Origin: Bacteroidota bacterium
GTDB taxonomy: Bacteria > Bacteroidota > Ignavibacteria > SZUA-365
DNA: 23,227 nt
Assembly: GCA_018224345.1 (NCBI GenBank)
Contig: JAGTUW010000188.1
Span: forward strand, 1 to 23,227
Direction of reading: 5' to 3'
Part shown: positions 15,862 to 23,227 of the stretch, in pieces
Position numbering within the stretch: the first letter of the stretch is position 1
Layout: the number at the start of each line of letters is the position of its first letter
Made by a program: the position numbers and the translations under genes
The notes under the pieces: model-generated
Seen by the model: only the letters and a program-made list of their open reading frames with translations
What the model was told of the DNA's origin: nothing
The model's database searches: none

Positions 15862-17516
15862 CTTTTCTCGTCACAGCAAGGAAATATCGGCCCGCTACTT
15901 TTCAGGAAGTCGTTGCACAGGGACATGTTGTCAACACCCTGTTGAATGCGATTCGTCTTGAACGCGTTGCGCACGCCTATCTGTTCGCGGGACCGCGTGG
16001 TGTCGGGAAGACCACTACTGCACGGATATTCGCCAAGGCGCTCAACTGTCCCGACGCGAAGGACGGTGAACCCTGCAATGTCTGCGACTCCTGCCAGGAA
16101 ATCGCCCAGGGTCGCTGTATCGACATTATTGAGATTGACGGCGCCTCGAATAACGGTGTCGAGCAGGTACGTACGATACGTGATTCCGTGCGGTACATGC
16201 CAAGCAGAGAGAAGTACAAGATGTACATCATCGATGAAGTGCACATGCTCAGCAAAGGTGCCTTCAATGCTCTGTTGAAAACGCTCGAGGAACCACCTGC
16301 CCACGCCATATTTATCTTCGCGACCACCGAAGCGCATCGCCTGCCTCCGACAGTCCTCTCCCGCTGCCAACGCTACGATTTCCGTCGTATTGCCATCGAG
16401 GATATCGTAAGCCAACTAAAGCACATCTGCGAGCAGGAGGGGATCTTCGCCGAGGAAGAGGCGCTGTTTACCATCGCCCGTAAGGGAGACGGTTCCATGC
16501 GTGATTCGGAAAGCATTTTCGACCAGGTCGTCGCCTTCAGCGGTGACCAACTCACATACGACGCCACGCGGCAGGTGCTGCATGTCGTCGATCAGGATAC
16601 GTTTTTTCAACTCACGGATCTGATCATCACCAAGGACTCGAGCGGGGGCTTCAATCTCGCCGACAATATCGTGATGAGCGGGTACGATATTCAGGATTTT
16701 CTTGCAGGGCTTGAAGAACACTATCGCAATCTCCTTGTGGCGCGGACCACGGGTGATACGCGATTGATCGAAGCTCCGGAGGACACGCGCGACCGGTATT
16801 CACAGGTCGCCGAACGTTTCAGCGAGGGCGACCTGCTGCGGCTGCTGAAAATTACCGCGCAGACCATGCAGGCCGTCAAATACAGCCCCCAGCCGCGTCT
16901 CAAATTCGAAGTGGCATTGATCGACATGATCAGGATGGATAGCACCATCGAGATCAGCACGCTGCTTTCGAATATGGGTAGTGTGCCGGAGATGCGTCCC
17001 CAACGGGCGAAACCAACTCCGACACAACCGGCTTCCTCCACCGCTTCGCGGAGGACGGAGTCCCGGGCAGCGGCAGGGCCGGGAATTCCGGCATCCAAAG
17101 CGAAACCGGTTTCTCCCGCTCCATCCGGAATCGGTACTTCCGTTCCGGCACAGAGCATGGAGAGAAAGCAACCGTCCGTCGGAAAGCAGCAGGGCCTCAC
17201 CGCACCCGCGACGCACGAAACCGGGACGCCCTCGGACGGGACGCCGCAAATGAAAGGGGTCACCGGGGCTGCTTCCCGTGAGGAACCGCGTATGCGATTT
17301 GCACCGGCGTCTGAACTGGATTCCACGGATGCCGATGCCACCGAGCCCGTGCGCGATGCGGAACATCGTTTTCGCCAGGCACTCTCTGCGGCTTCCATCT
17401 CCTCTGTTGCGTCTTATACAGACGCACCCGCTCCCTCGCAAGACAAAGCTCCCCCTCCTATCGTACAATTGCTCATCGACGAACTCGGTGCCGTCATCCT
17501 GCCGAAGGAGCACTGA
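15858..17516 (+). CDS. dnaX: DNA polymerase III subunit gamma/tau (clamp-loader ATPase)
   Basis: A 552-residue clamp-loader subunit that uses ATP to load the sliding clamp. The frame is open from a TTG at 15801, but MSFLVTARKYRPATF is the family N-terminus, so the ATG at 15858 is used. Walker A is GPRGVGKT (45-52, Lys51). The zinc site has Cys64, Cys73, Cys76 and Cys79. Walker B is YIIDEVHML (Asp126, Glu127), and the SRC arginine finger is at 168-170 (LSRCQRYDF). Domain III runs to about 365. A Pro/Ser/Ala-rich linker (about 375-500) leads to a short conserved end, PPIVQLLIDELGAVIL. No A-rich slippery site is visible, so a frameshifted short gamma form is not supported. Gene order dnaX, HerA-like, xth on one strand suggests a replication/repair unit. 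Confidence 0.96.
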   Translation: MSFLVTARKYRPATFQEVVAQGHVVNTLLNAIRLERVAHAYLFAGPRGVGKTTTARIFAKALNCPDAKDGEPCNVCDSCQEIAQGRCIDIIEIDGASNNGVEQVRTIRDSVRYMPSREKYKMYIIDEVHMLSKGAFNALLKTLEEPPAHAIFIFATTEAHRLPPTVLSRCQRYDFRRIAIEDIVSQLKHICEQEGIFAEEEALFTIARKGDGSMRDSESIFDQVVAFSGDQLTYDATRQVLHVVDQDTFFQLTDLIITKDSSGGFNLADNIVMSGYDIQDFLAGLEEHYRNLLVARTTGDTRLIEAPEDTRDRYSQVAERFSEGDLLRLLKITAQTMQAVKYSPQPRLKFEVALIDMIRMDSTIEISTLLSNMGSVPEMRPQRAKPTPTQPASSTASRRTESRAAAGPGIPASKAKPVSPAPSGIGTSVPAQSMERKQPSVGKQQGLTAPATHETGTPSDGTPQMKGVTGAASREEPRMRFAPASELDSTDADATEPVRDAEHRFRQALSAASISSVASYTDAPAPSQDKAPPPIVQLLIDELGAVILPKEH

Positions 17517-17579
17517 ACCGCGATGTATCATTTCCTCCCTTTTTGACAGCTGGATCAGCACAAACACGGGGTCACCTGT

Positions 17580-20210
17580 ATGTTCATACGTAGTATTTCC
17601 GGGGTTATCAGCGAACTCACCCCGAACGACCAAACGCGGTTCCAATGCACGGCCACACTCACCCTGCCACTCGGAGAACTGACTTCGATTGAGCCGGGGC
17701 GCCTGATTGCCGCGGAAAACATCTTTTCCACGACACGAGAGAAACGCTTCACGGTTCTTAAAATTCTCAACGTCTTTCCCGTGGAGAAGGAGGAAAAAAG
17801 CAGCAAGCGCGGTTCCATCACGCTCCAGTGCACCGCAATGCCCATTGGCCAGGAACTGCATGTCCTGGGCGTGCGCAAAGGTGCAGATATTCTCTCGAAC
17901 GATACCTTCCCTGCATTTTCCGGCGCGGTTGAAATCCTCGACGATGACACAACGCGTGACGTCATCCATCAGATTGCACCGGATAGCCGCGTCGAACTCA
18001 ACGGTTCGCGCATCGATATCGGCACGTACCGCAGCAACCCCAACGTGAATGTCGGCATGGATGCCGCCACGCTGCTGCGCGGCAACGCCGCAGTAATCAG
18101 TGCACGTCCGCGTGCGCGAACCACGATGACGACCACACTCGTGCAGGCGCTCCTGCAGAACACCGAATCTCCGGTACACATCGTGTATTGCGATGTCAAC
18201 AACATGGGTACGATGAGCCTGGCACCGCTGCTCTCGCAATTCCCGCATTCAAGTATTCTCTGCCTGAATGATAAATTCGTTCCGTCGAGTGTGTACGCGG
18301 CCATGAAAAATCCAAACGATCGCTCCGCCTACAAGCGTGCCGTACTCGATTACCTCGATATGATGATTCTGCCATCGGTACTCGAACCCCGCCGGCACGA
18401 TTTCGCCTTCGCCATCGCCAACTGGATGCGTGAAAACCGTGTCACGGTGTTCCGGCCGCACGAGCAGACCGTCGACGGCTTTATCAACGATATCCGTATC
18501 GATATTCTTGACGGTGTGGAAGAAGATGCCGAGGAGTACATCTCGGAATTGATGAACGGCATCGCGGAAACCTACCGGGGCGAGCGCTTCACCGAAAAAA
18601 ACACACGCGATATGCTCGACATGGTCGAGGAATTCAGCCAGGAATCGAAAAGTCATTCCGCTCGGAGAACACTCTATGATCTCAAGGCGGAAGTCCAGTC
18701 TGTCTTTGAATCCTACTCCAAGGATATTCCTTCACCCGTACGGAAATCCATACAGGATGTTGTCGGAGAACTCAACAACAACGAACGCTCCAGCCTGCTT
18801 GTCGTCCAAGGACAAAAAACTACCGATATTCTCCGCTTCATCAGCACATTGCTGCAAACACTCATCGAGGAACGCATCAAGCGGCTGAAAATCCGTACAC
18901 CAGTGCTGTTCATCTTCAATAATATTGACGAGTACGTCGGCCGCAGCACCGGTGGCACAAGGGAAGCCGGCTCCGAACGCTTCGACGAGGCCATTCAGAC
19001 ATTGCATGCCAACGGACGCCGCCATGGACTGGGCTTCTGCCTGACACTCGAAAATGCGGCATCCCTCGAGCGTTCCCTCGCCAACCGTATCCAATCCTAT
19101 TTCATCGGACCCATTACCTTCGTCGAGGAACCTGCGCGTATCGCCGACCTGCTGAACCTCTCAGAGGATCTTGTACGTCCCGCCGTGCATTACGAAGACG
19201 GTGATTTTCTCTTCACTTCCGCCGATTCACCTTATCACCGGCGCGTGCCTCTCCCCGTCCAGACAACGAAAAATACTTCCGTGATGCATGCATGGCTTGA
19301 TGATCTGCGAAACGAACAGGAACGCCGTCGCCAGGAATATCTCGCTCAGGAGGAAGAACGGCGCAAACGCAGTGAACAGGAACGCGAGGAACGACGCCGT
19401 CAACAGGAAAAAACCGCTGACGAAAATGCCAGAGCGGAAACCGCCAGAGCCGAAACTGCCAGAGCCGAAACTGCCAGAGCCGAAACCGCCAGAGCCGAAA
19501 CCGCCAGAGCGGAAACCCGGGAGGATAATGGTGACGCAGACCAGCCGCAACCTGATGAAGACTCCGGCGAATCCACCGCGGACACCAAGGAGCAGGAACG
19601 CGCGGCCGCTGCAAGCAAAGCGAAAGCGAAAACAACGCGTGAACGGAGGAAACGCGGACGCCGTCCAAGAGAAAACGAAAGCAGGACACAGGATGAGGCA
19701 GCCGACAGGGAACGCGACGACGATTCCACACCGAGCGATGTCACTATCGAAGACGCTTCCGAGAAGGATTCGCAATCGTCCTCGAAAGGAAAAGATGTGA
19801 CAAGCACCGAAGAAACACCGTCCGAACGTGGGAAAAGCGCACCCGCAAAGAAATCCACCCGTTCACGACGGAGCCGCGGCAAGGCAGCGGACAAGAACAC
19901 CGGGACATCGAAATCGGATGCCGATGACCAGGATGCAGTTGTGGAAAAGGCGAACACTTCGGAGAAAAACGCCGCATCGCAGGAAAAGCGTTCACTGGGT
20001 CTGACAATCGAGGAATTCGATCCGGACGCCGGCAAACGCAATACATCGTCGACTTCCCGGGATGAGAAGAAGGATGAACACAAGGCACCTGATTCCGGAG
20101 ACGCCTCCGATGCCGAAGCTGCTGGCGAAACTTCGGCAAAAGAGAAAAAGAAACCGGCACGACGCAGCACCCGGCGCCGGAGTCCGCGTACAAAAAAATC
20201 CGACAGCTAA
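17580..20210 (+). CDS. HerA/DUF87-like protein with degenerate Walker A and long charged tail
   Basis: An 876-residue protein I read as a HerA-family relative. Residues 1-70 look like a HAS barrel (MFIRSISGVISELTPND ... RFTVLKILNVFPV). VGMDAATLLRGNAAVISARP then aligns with the HerA strand before Walker A, but the loop itself is ARPRARTT (175-182) where GRPGSGKT is expected: all loop glycines and the Lys are lost. VHIVYCDVNN matches the DPHGEY strand. Walker B-like LFIFNNIDEYVG has Asp450 and Glu451. ANGRRHGLGFCLTLEN corresponds to the HerA arginine-finger/SQRP region, with SQRP changed. A coiled coil (about 572-615) is followed by a roughly 260-residue disordered, highly charged tail with six ARAET repeats, RRKRGRRPR (689-697, AT-hook-like) and a basic end. 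ATP hydrolysis is unlikely; a structural or DNA-tethering role is inferred. Confidence 0.75.
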   Translation: MFIRSISGVISELTPNDQTRFQCTATLTLPLGELTSIEPGRLIAAENIFSTTREKRFTVLKILNVFPVEKEEKSSKRGSITLQCTAMPIGQELHVLGVRKGADILSNDTFPAFSGAVEILDDDTTRDVIHQIAPDSRVELNGSRIDIGTYRSNPNVNVGMDAATLLRGNAAVISARPRARTTMTTTLVQALLQNTESPVHIVYCDVNNMGTMSLAPLLSQFPHSSILCLNDKFVPSSVYAAMKNPNDRSAYKRAVLDYLDMMILPSVLEPRRHDFAFAIANWMRENRVTVFRPHEQTVDGFINDIRIDILDGVEEDAEEYISELMNGIAETYRGERFTEKNTRDMLDMVEEFSQESKSHSARRTLYDLKAEVQSVFESYSKDIPSPVRKSIQDVVGELNNNERSSLLVVQGQKTTDILRFISTLLQTLIEERIKRLKIRTPVLFIFNNIDEYVGRSTGGTREAGSERFDEAIQTLHANGRRHGLGFCLTLENAASLERSLANRIQSYFIGPITFVEEPARIADLLNLSEDLVRPAVHYEDGDFLFTSADSPYHRRVPLPVQTTKNTSVMHAWLDDLRNEQERRRQEYLAQEEERRKRSEQEREERRRQQEKTADENARAETARAETARAETARAETARAETARAETREDNGDADQPQPDEDSGESTADTKEQERAAAASKAKAKTTRERRKRGRRPRENESRTQDEAADRERDDDSTPSDVTIEDASEKDSQSSSKGKDVTSTEETPSERGKSAPAKKSTRSRRSRGKAADKNTGTSKSDADDQDAVVEKANTSEKNAASQEKRSLGLTIEEFDPDAGKRNTSSTSRDEKKDEHKAPDSGDASDAEAAGETSAKEKKKPARRSTRRRSPRTKKSDS
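19428..19517 (+). repeat. 15-bp tandem repeat, six copies (ARAET)
   Basis: Six in-frame copies of GCCAGAGCCGAAACT with one- or two-base variants encode ARAET in the tail of the HerA-like protein. The repeat probably lengthens the coiled coil/linker, and copy number may vary between strains. Confidence 0.95.
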
Positions 20211-20230
20211 GGAACAACACAGACCGTCAG

Positions 20231-20998
20231 ATGAAGCTCGTATCCTGGAACGTCAACGGCATTCGGGCCGTGGCAAAGAAAAACTTCTTCGATTACCTCG
20301 AAGAGACATCTCCTGACATACTCTGCGTGCAGGAAACCAAGGCGCACGAAGATCAACTCGATGAAACACTGCTGACACCGGATGGCTATTACACCTACTG
20401 GCACTCCGGTGAACGCAGAGGATACAGCGGTGTGGCAACGTTCACCAGACAACGGCCGGTGAACGTTCGCCGGGGCAGCGAGCTCCTCGCCATGGATACA
20501 GAAGGACGGATGCTGCGCACGGACTACGAGGATTTCGCGCTCTACAACATCTATTTCCCCAACGGTGGGCGGGGGGAAGAACGCCTGAACTTCAAGCTTG
20601 AATTCTACGACCGCAGCCTCGAGCATTTCGAGAAGGAACGGAAGAAAGAACTCCCCCTCGTCATCTGCGGCGATGTCAATACCGCTCACAGGGAGATTGA
20701 TCTGAAAAATCCGAAACAAAACGAGAAAAACTCGGGCTTCATGCCGATAGAACGAGCATGGCTCGACCGCATCACTGAACTCGGCTACATTGATACGTTC
20801 CGCCATTTCCATCCGGATGCAGTGGACCACTATTCATGGTGGGATATGCGTACCCGCGCGCGCGACCGAAATGCGGGCTGGCGTATTGACTACTTCCTTG
20901 TCACTCCCGACTTCATATCCCGCTGCAAGGACGCATACATCGAAATGGATGTCCCCGGCTCCGACCACGCCCCCGTGGCCCTGGAAATCAAGTCCTGA
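20231..20998 (+). CDS. xth: Exodeoxyribonuclease III (AP endonuclease, EEP family)
   Basis: A 255-residue cytoplasmic base-excision-repair nuclease: AP-site cleavage and 3'-5' exonuclease activity on duplex DNA. All family motifs are intact: SWNVNGIRA (Asn7), VQETK (Glu35), YNIYFPNG (Tyr105), CGDVNTAHREIDL (Asp148, Asn150), WRIDYFL (Asp220) and GSDHAPV (Asp245, His246). Length matches bacterial ExoIII/ExoA. It starts 20 bases after the HerA-like stop. The AAGGAA at 20209-20214 is too far (16 bases) to be an ideal ribosome site, so translation may be coupled. Co-transcription with the HerA-like gene is likely. Confidence 0.96.
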   Translation: MKLVSWNVNGIRAVAKKNFFDYLEETSPDILCVQETKAHEDQLDETLLTPDGYYTYWHSGERRGYSGVATFTRQRPVNVRRGSELLAMDTEGRMLRTDYEDFALYNIYFPNGGRGEERLNFKLEFYDRSLEHFEKERKKELPLVICGDVNTAHREIDLKNPKQNEKNSGFMPIERAWLDRITELGYIDTFRHFHPDAVDHYSWWDMRTRARDRNAGWRIDYFLVTPDFISRCKDAYIEMDVPGSDHAPVALEIKS

Positions 20999-21055
20999 GC
21001 AACAGACAGGCCCCCCCCACATCACGAAACGGAGAGCCGGATACTGGCACATACG

Positions 21056-21095
21056 ACTTAGCCTTGACTAAGTTGAAACTTAGACACGACTAAGT
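21056..21095. repeat. Double palindrome, four alternating half-sites
   Basis: ACTTAG-N6-CTAAGT occurs twice in a row (21056-21073 and 21078-21095) with a TGAA spacer. The inner arms CTAAGTT and AACTTAG also pair, and the outer arms extend to GACTTAG/CTAAGTC. It lies in the 232-base gap between convergent genes. There is no T-run. The rest of this gap holds an eight-C run at 21011-21018 and no supported gene. Confidence 0.8.
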
Positions 21096-21230
21096 CTCTC
21101 TGCAGTCCGTCCTGAACCACATGTGAGCGCGTCACTGCGGCATATTGTGCAACGGTTGGAGCAGCTTCGACTCAATCGCATCCTGCTGATGGTGCGATGT
21201 CAGCGACACAACTCAAATATGGATACGAAC

Positions 21231-23227
21231 TTACTCCTTCATCCGCATCGCAGAAGGATAGCGCAGCAATTTGCGGGCGGACGATGTGTGCTCCTCTTCC
21301 GCGCCGCGAATGATCAGCATACCATCCGCACCGATTTTCACGAAAAACCCGCGGCCAGGCATCATCACGCCATCGGCGGGTTCGATGTATCCGTACAGCA
21401 TATCGTATTCGTACACAGAGAGCAGCATTCCCTCCGGATTCTGCAGTATCGCATCAACCCGGCTCGGTCCGCTCGGCATGCCACATAAATGCCACCCCGT
21501 TTCATCGGGAGTGAATTCTAGCCGGACATCGCGTTGCAGTATTCCATGCAACAACACGCTGTCGGTTTTCAGAAACTTCACCCAGTAGGCGGTGAAGGGT
21601 TCAAGGGCAAAGCGCCGCACATACCCCGAGTCCGGATCCCAGGCGTACGCGGGCATGACTACGTCCGGGAGGTAGTGAGCTACGTCCGGATCCTCGGGGA
21701 TGAGCGGAATTGATATCAGGTTCCAGCCCTCGTGATAGTGAAACAACAAGCTGCCCGGGGAGGGACGCAGAGTGAAGTTCGCCCCCGGCTCGATGTTGCT
21801 CAATGGAGTGTACTGCCGCTCGACGGGCGTACTGCTGTAATAGTAACTCTCCGGGGCGATACGATAATCACCCTCCGGCAGATCGGGAAGCTCGTACGCT
21901 CCATCCTTCCCGCTGCGGACATTCATTTCCTGCTCACCTTCGGAGGCGACGGTGACGCCCTCGATACCGGCTCCCAGGGTATCACGCAACAATCCAGACA
22001 CCCCATAGTAATTCTTCACCAGCACATTGAGCACGACAGGAATCTGGAACCCACTGTTGGATGCATTACCATCGATAATCACTATCTCGCTGTATTGTCC
22101 TTCGGGAATATCCGTTGTTGTCAGCGCGAGGAATAAGGTGTCGATATTTCCCGAGCTCTGTGCGGGAGACAGCGACAACCATCCGCTCCCACCATGTGTT
22201 GCGCTCCAGTGCAGCAGACCACCACCGACATTGCCAATGGCGATGGGGACAGGTGGGGGCAGTGGCATATTGCGTCGTATGGTTATGACAACCGAAGATG
22301 GATCTATGGAAAGTACGGGTGGTGGTTCGCGAATGACGAAATTCTCCGACATACCTTCGAGAGACGTTTCCGTAGGTGTGCGAACACGGATGCGTGCCTG
22401 GTTCGTCTCAGGGCCCGTGACGGTCCAATTCATTACACCCGCCGCAGCATTGCCAGCGCTGAGCAGTATCTCGGACCAGGTACTCCCTCCATCACGCGAC
22501 AACTCCACGGTAACATGATGCAAGCCAACAGCCTGCCATTTTATTGTGGCGGTGGCACCGATATCCCAGATTTCCCCGCCTGTGGGTGCATTCAATGACA
22601 GGGTAGGTTCGGCAGGCAGATCAGTTGTACGGTAGAAATAGAATTCCCGGTCCCCGTACTGATTATTGCCGTGCCTGTTCCCCCCGGAAGCATCCAGCAC
22701 ATCACCATCGAAGTGCCAGGAAGCGACAAGCCCGGAAAGAGGACCGCTGAATTCACGACGGTAATTGTCAGCGATCTCCGCGTCACTGCGCGCCAGATTC
22801 CACAGTCGTGCCTCATCCATGATACCGTGGTAGGCATAGGTGATCTGCGCATCCACCGTCGTCGAGGACGCAGCAAGTATGATCACACCCTTTGTAGATG
22901 GCCCGGCCGTGCTGTGCGTTGAGCGACCAGCAGGCAAACCGTTGACGAACAACGAGGCAACATAACTGTTTCCACTCCCGGAATACCGTGCCGCAACATG
23001 CGTCCATGTACTCGCAGGGATAGTCACCGAGCTCTCCATGAAGGCCTGCGCATCACCGTTGGGAACAAAACGCAATCGATTATTGCTTTTGTTCAATCCA
23101 AACCAGACGGGATAACTCGCTGCACTGACGCTGCCGACCTTGCAGAGCAATGTCTGAAAGGAAGGATGTCCGCCGGAAGACGATGGTTTCACCCAGCATT
23201 CTATCGTATAGTTGGCGTGCAGCTCCA
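21231..23227 (-). CDS. Secreted LamG / Ig-like / carboxypeptidase-regulatory-like protein, 5' end missing
   Basis: The minus-strand frame is open to the right edge (last full codon at 23225), so the N-terminus lies outside; a GTG at 23192 is only an internal codon, since ANYTIECWV upstream of it belongs to the first domain. Domains in order: a LamG/concanavalin-like domain (to about 22640; WTHVAARYSGSGNSYVASLF, GIMDEARLWNLARSDAEIAD), a Kre9/KNH-like Ig domain (about 22600-22320; TGGEIWDIGATATIKW), a BACON-like beta domain (about 22310-22015; LSIDPSSVVITI ... WLSLSPAQSSGNIDTLFL), a carboxypeptidase-regulatory-like domain (about 22010-21790; VSGLLRDTLGAGIEGVTV), and two C-terminal copies of a GWNLISIPL-type module. 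A surface adhesin or carbohydrate-binding protein is likely. The end (SARKLLRYPSAMRMKE) does not look like a type IX sorting domain. Confidence 0.88.
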   Translation of the reverse strand, partial: ELHANYTIECWVKPSSSGGHPSFQTLLCKVGSVSAASYPVWFGLNKSNNRLRFVPNGDAQAFMESSVTIPASTWTHVAARYSGSGNSYVASLFVNGLPAGRSTHSTAGPSTKGVIILAASSTTVDAQITYAYHGIMDEARLWNLARSDAEIADNYRREFSGPLSGLVASWHFDGDVLDASGGNRHGNNQYGDREFYFYRTTDLPAEPTLSLNAPTGGEIWDIGATATIKWQAVGLHHVTVELSRDGGSTWSEILLSAGNAAAGVMNWTVTGPETNQARIRVRTPTETSLEGMSENFVIREPPPVLSIDPSSVVITIRRNMPLPPPVPIAIGNVGGGLLHWSATHGGSGWLSLSPAQSSGNIDTLFLALTTTDIPEGQYSEIVIIDGNASNSGFQIPVVLNVLVKNYYGVSGLLRDTLGAGIEGVTVASEGEQEMNVRSGKDGAYELPDLPEGDYRIAPESYYYSSTPVERQYTPLSNIEPGANFTLRPSPGSLLFHYHEGWNLISIPLIPEDPDVAHYLPDVVMPAYAWDPDSGYVRRFALEPFTAYWVKFLKTDSVLLHGILQRDVRLEFTPDETGWHLCGMPSGPSRVDAILQNPEGMLLSVYEYDMLYGYIEPADGVMMPGRGFFVKIGADGMLIIRGAEEEHTSSARKLLRYPSAMRMKE

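Noticed and set aside
16950..17516. Programmed frameshift in dnaX producing a short gamma form
   Set aside because: No A AAA AAG-type slippery heptamer with a following hairpin is visible in the linker region.
16800..18248. A 482-codon minus-strand frame across dnaX and the HerA-like gene
   Set aside because: It is antisense to two well-supported genes and its translation is low-complexity and Arg/His-rich.
21011..21018. Run of eight C as a phase-variation tract
   Set aside because: It lies after the xth stop codon, outside any gene or identifiable promoter.

Overview
This window looks like chromosomal DNA from a moderately GC-rich bacterium of the Bacteroidota/Chlorobi (FCB) superphylum. 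Evidence: a TonB-dependent receptor with an N-terminal carboxypeptidase-regulatory-like domain, several secreted or lipobox-bearing proteins with FN3, LamG, DUF4397, DUF4384 and DUF4783-type domains, and a very large NtrY-like kinase. Many genes have good Shine-Dalgarno sites (AAGGAG, AGGAGG), which true Bacteroidia usually lack. That points to an Ignavibacteria, Kapabacteria or Rhodothermota-like lineage. This placement is an inference, not a sequence match.

Layout. 1-5716 (minus strand): an envelope operon read right to left, DUF4397 lipoprotein, TonB-dependent receptor, then a large secreted FN3 protein that runs off the left edge. 5717-6387: AT-rich spacer, tRNA-Asn(GTT) with its own promoter and terminator. 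6388-7937 (plus): metallo-beta-lactamase-fold hydrolase, tRNA-Arg(CCG), membrane-anchored TPR protein, strong terminator. 7938-8460: non-coding, pyrimidine-rich, with a nested inverted repeat and a candidate promoter. 8461-11149: an FN3 lipoprotein and a secreted DUF4384 protein whose C-terminus carries ten 36-bp tandem repeats. 11337-15732: a DUF4783 protein and a 1288-residue multi-sensor histidine kinase, 19 bases apart. 15858-20998: dnaX, a HerA-like protein with a destroyed Walker A motif and a long charged tail, and an exonuclease III gene. 20999-21230: convergent intergenic region with a double palindrome. 21231-23227 (minus): a LamG-containing secreted protein cut by the right edge.

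The left operon and the 8461-15732 block look like envelope and surface functions (uptake, surface display, envelope sensing). The dnaX / HerA-like / xth block looks like DNA replication and repair. The strongest candidate for something undescribed is the HerA-family pseudo-ATPase between dnaX and xth. Second is a 12-bp hairpin that contains the dnaX start codon in one arm and a candidate -10 box in the other.

Two genes have no stop or no start inside the window (left and right edges) and are easily missed or mis-started by ORF calling. Starts were moved inward for the DUF4397 lipoprotein (5716), dnaX (15858) and the DUF4783 protein (11337).
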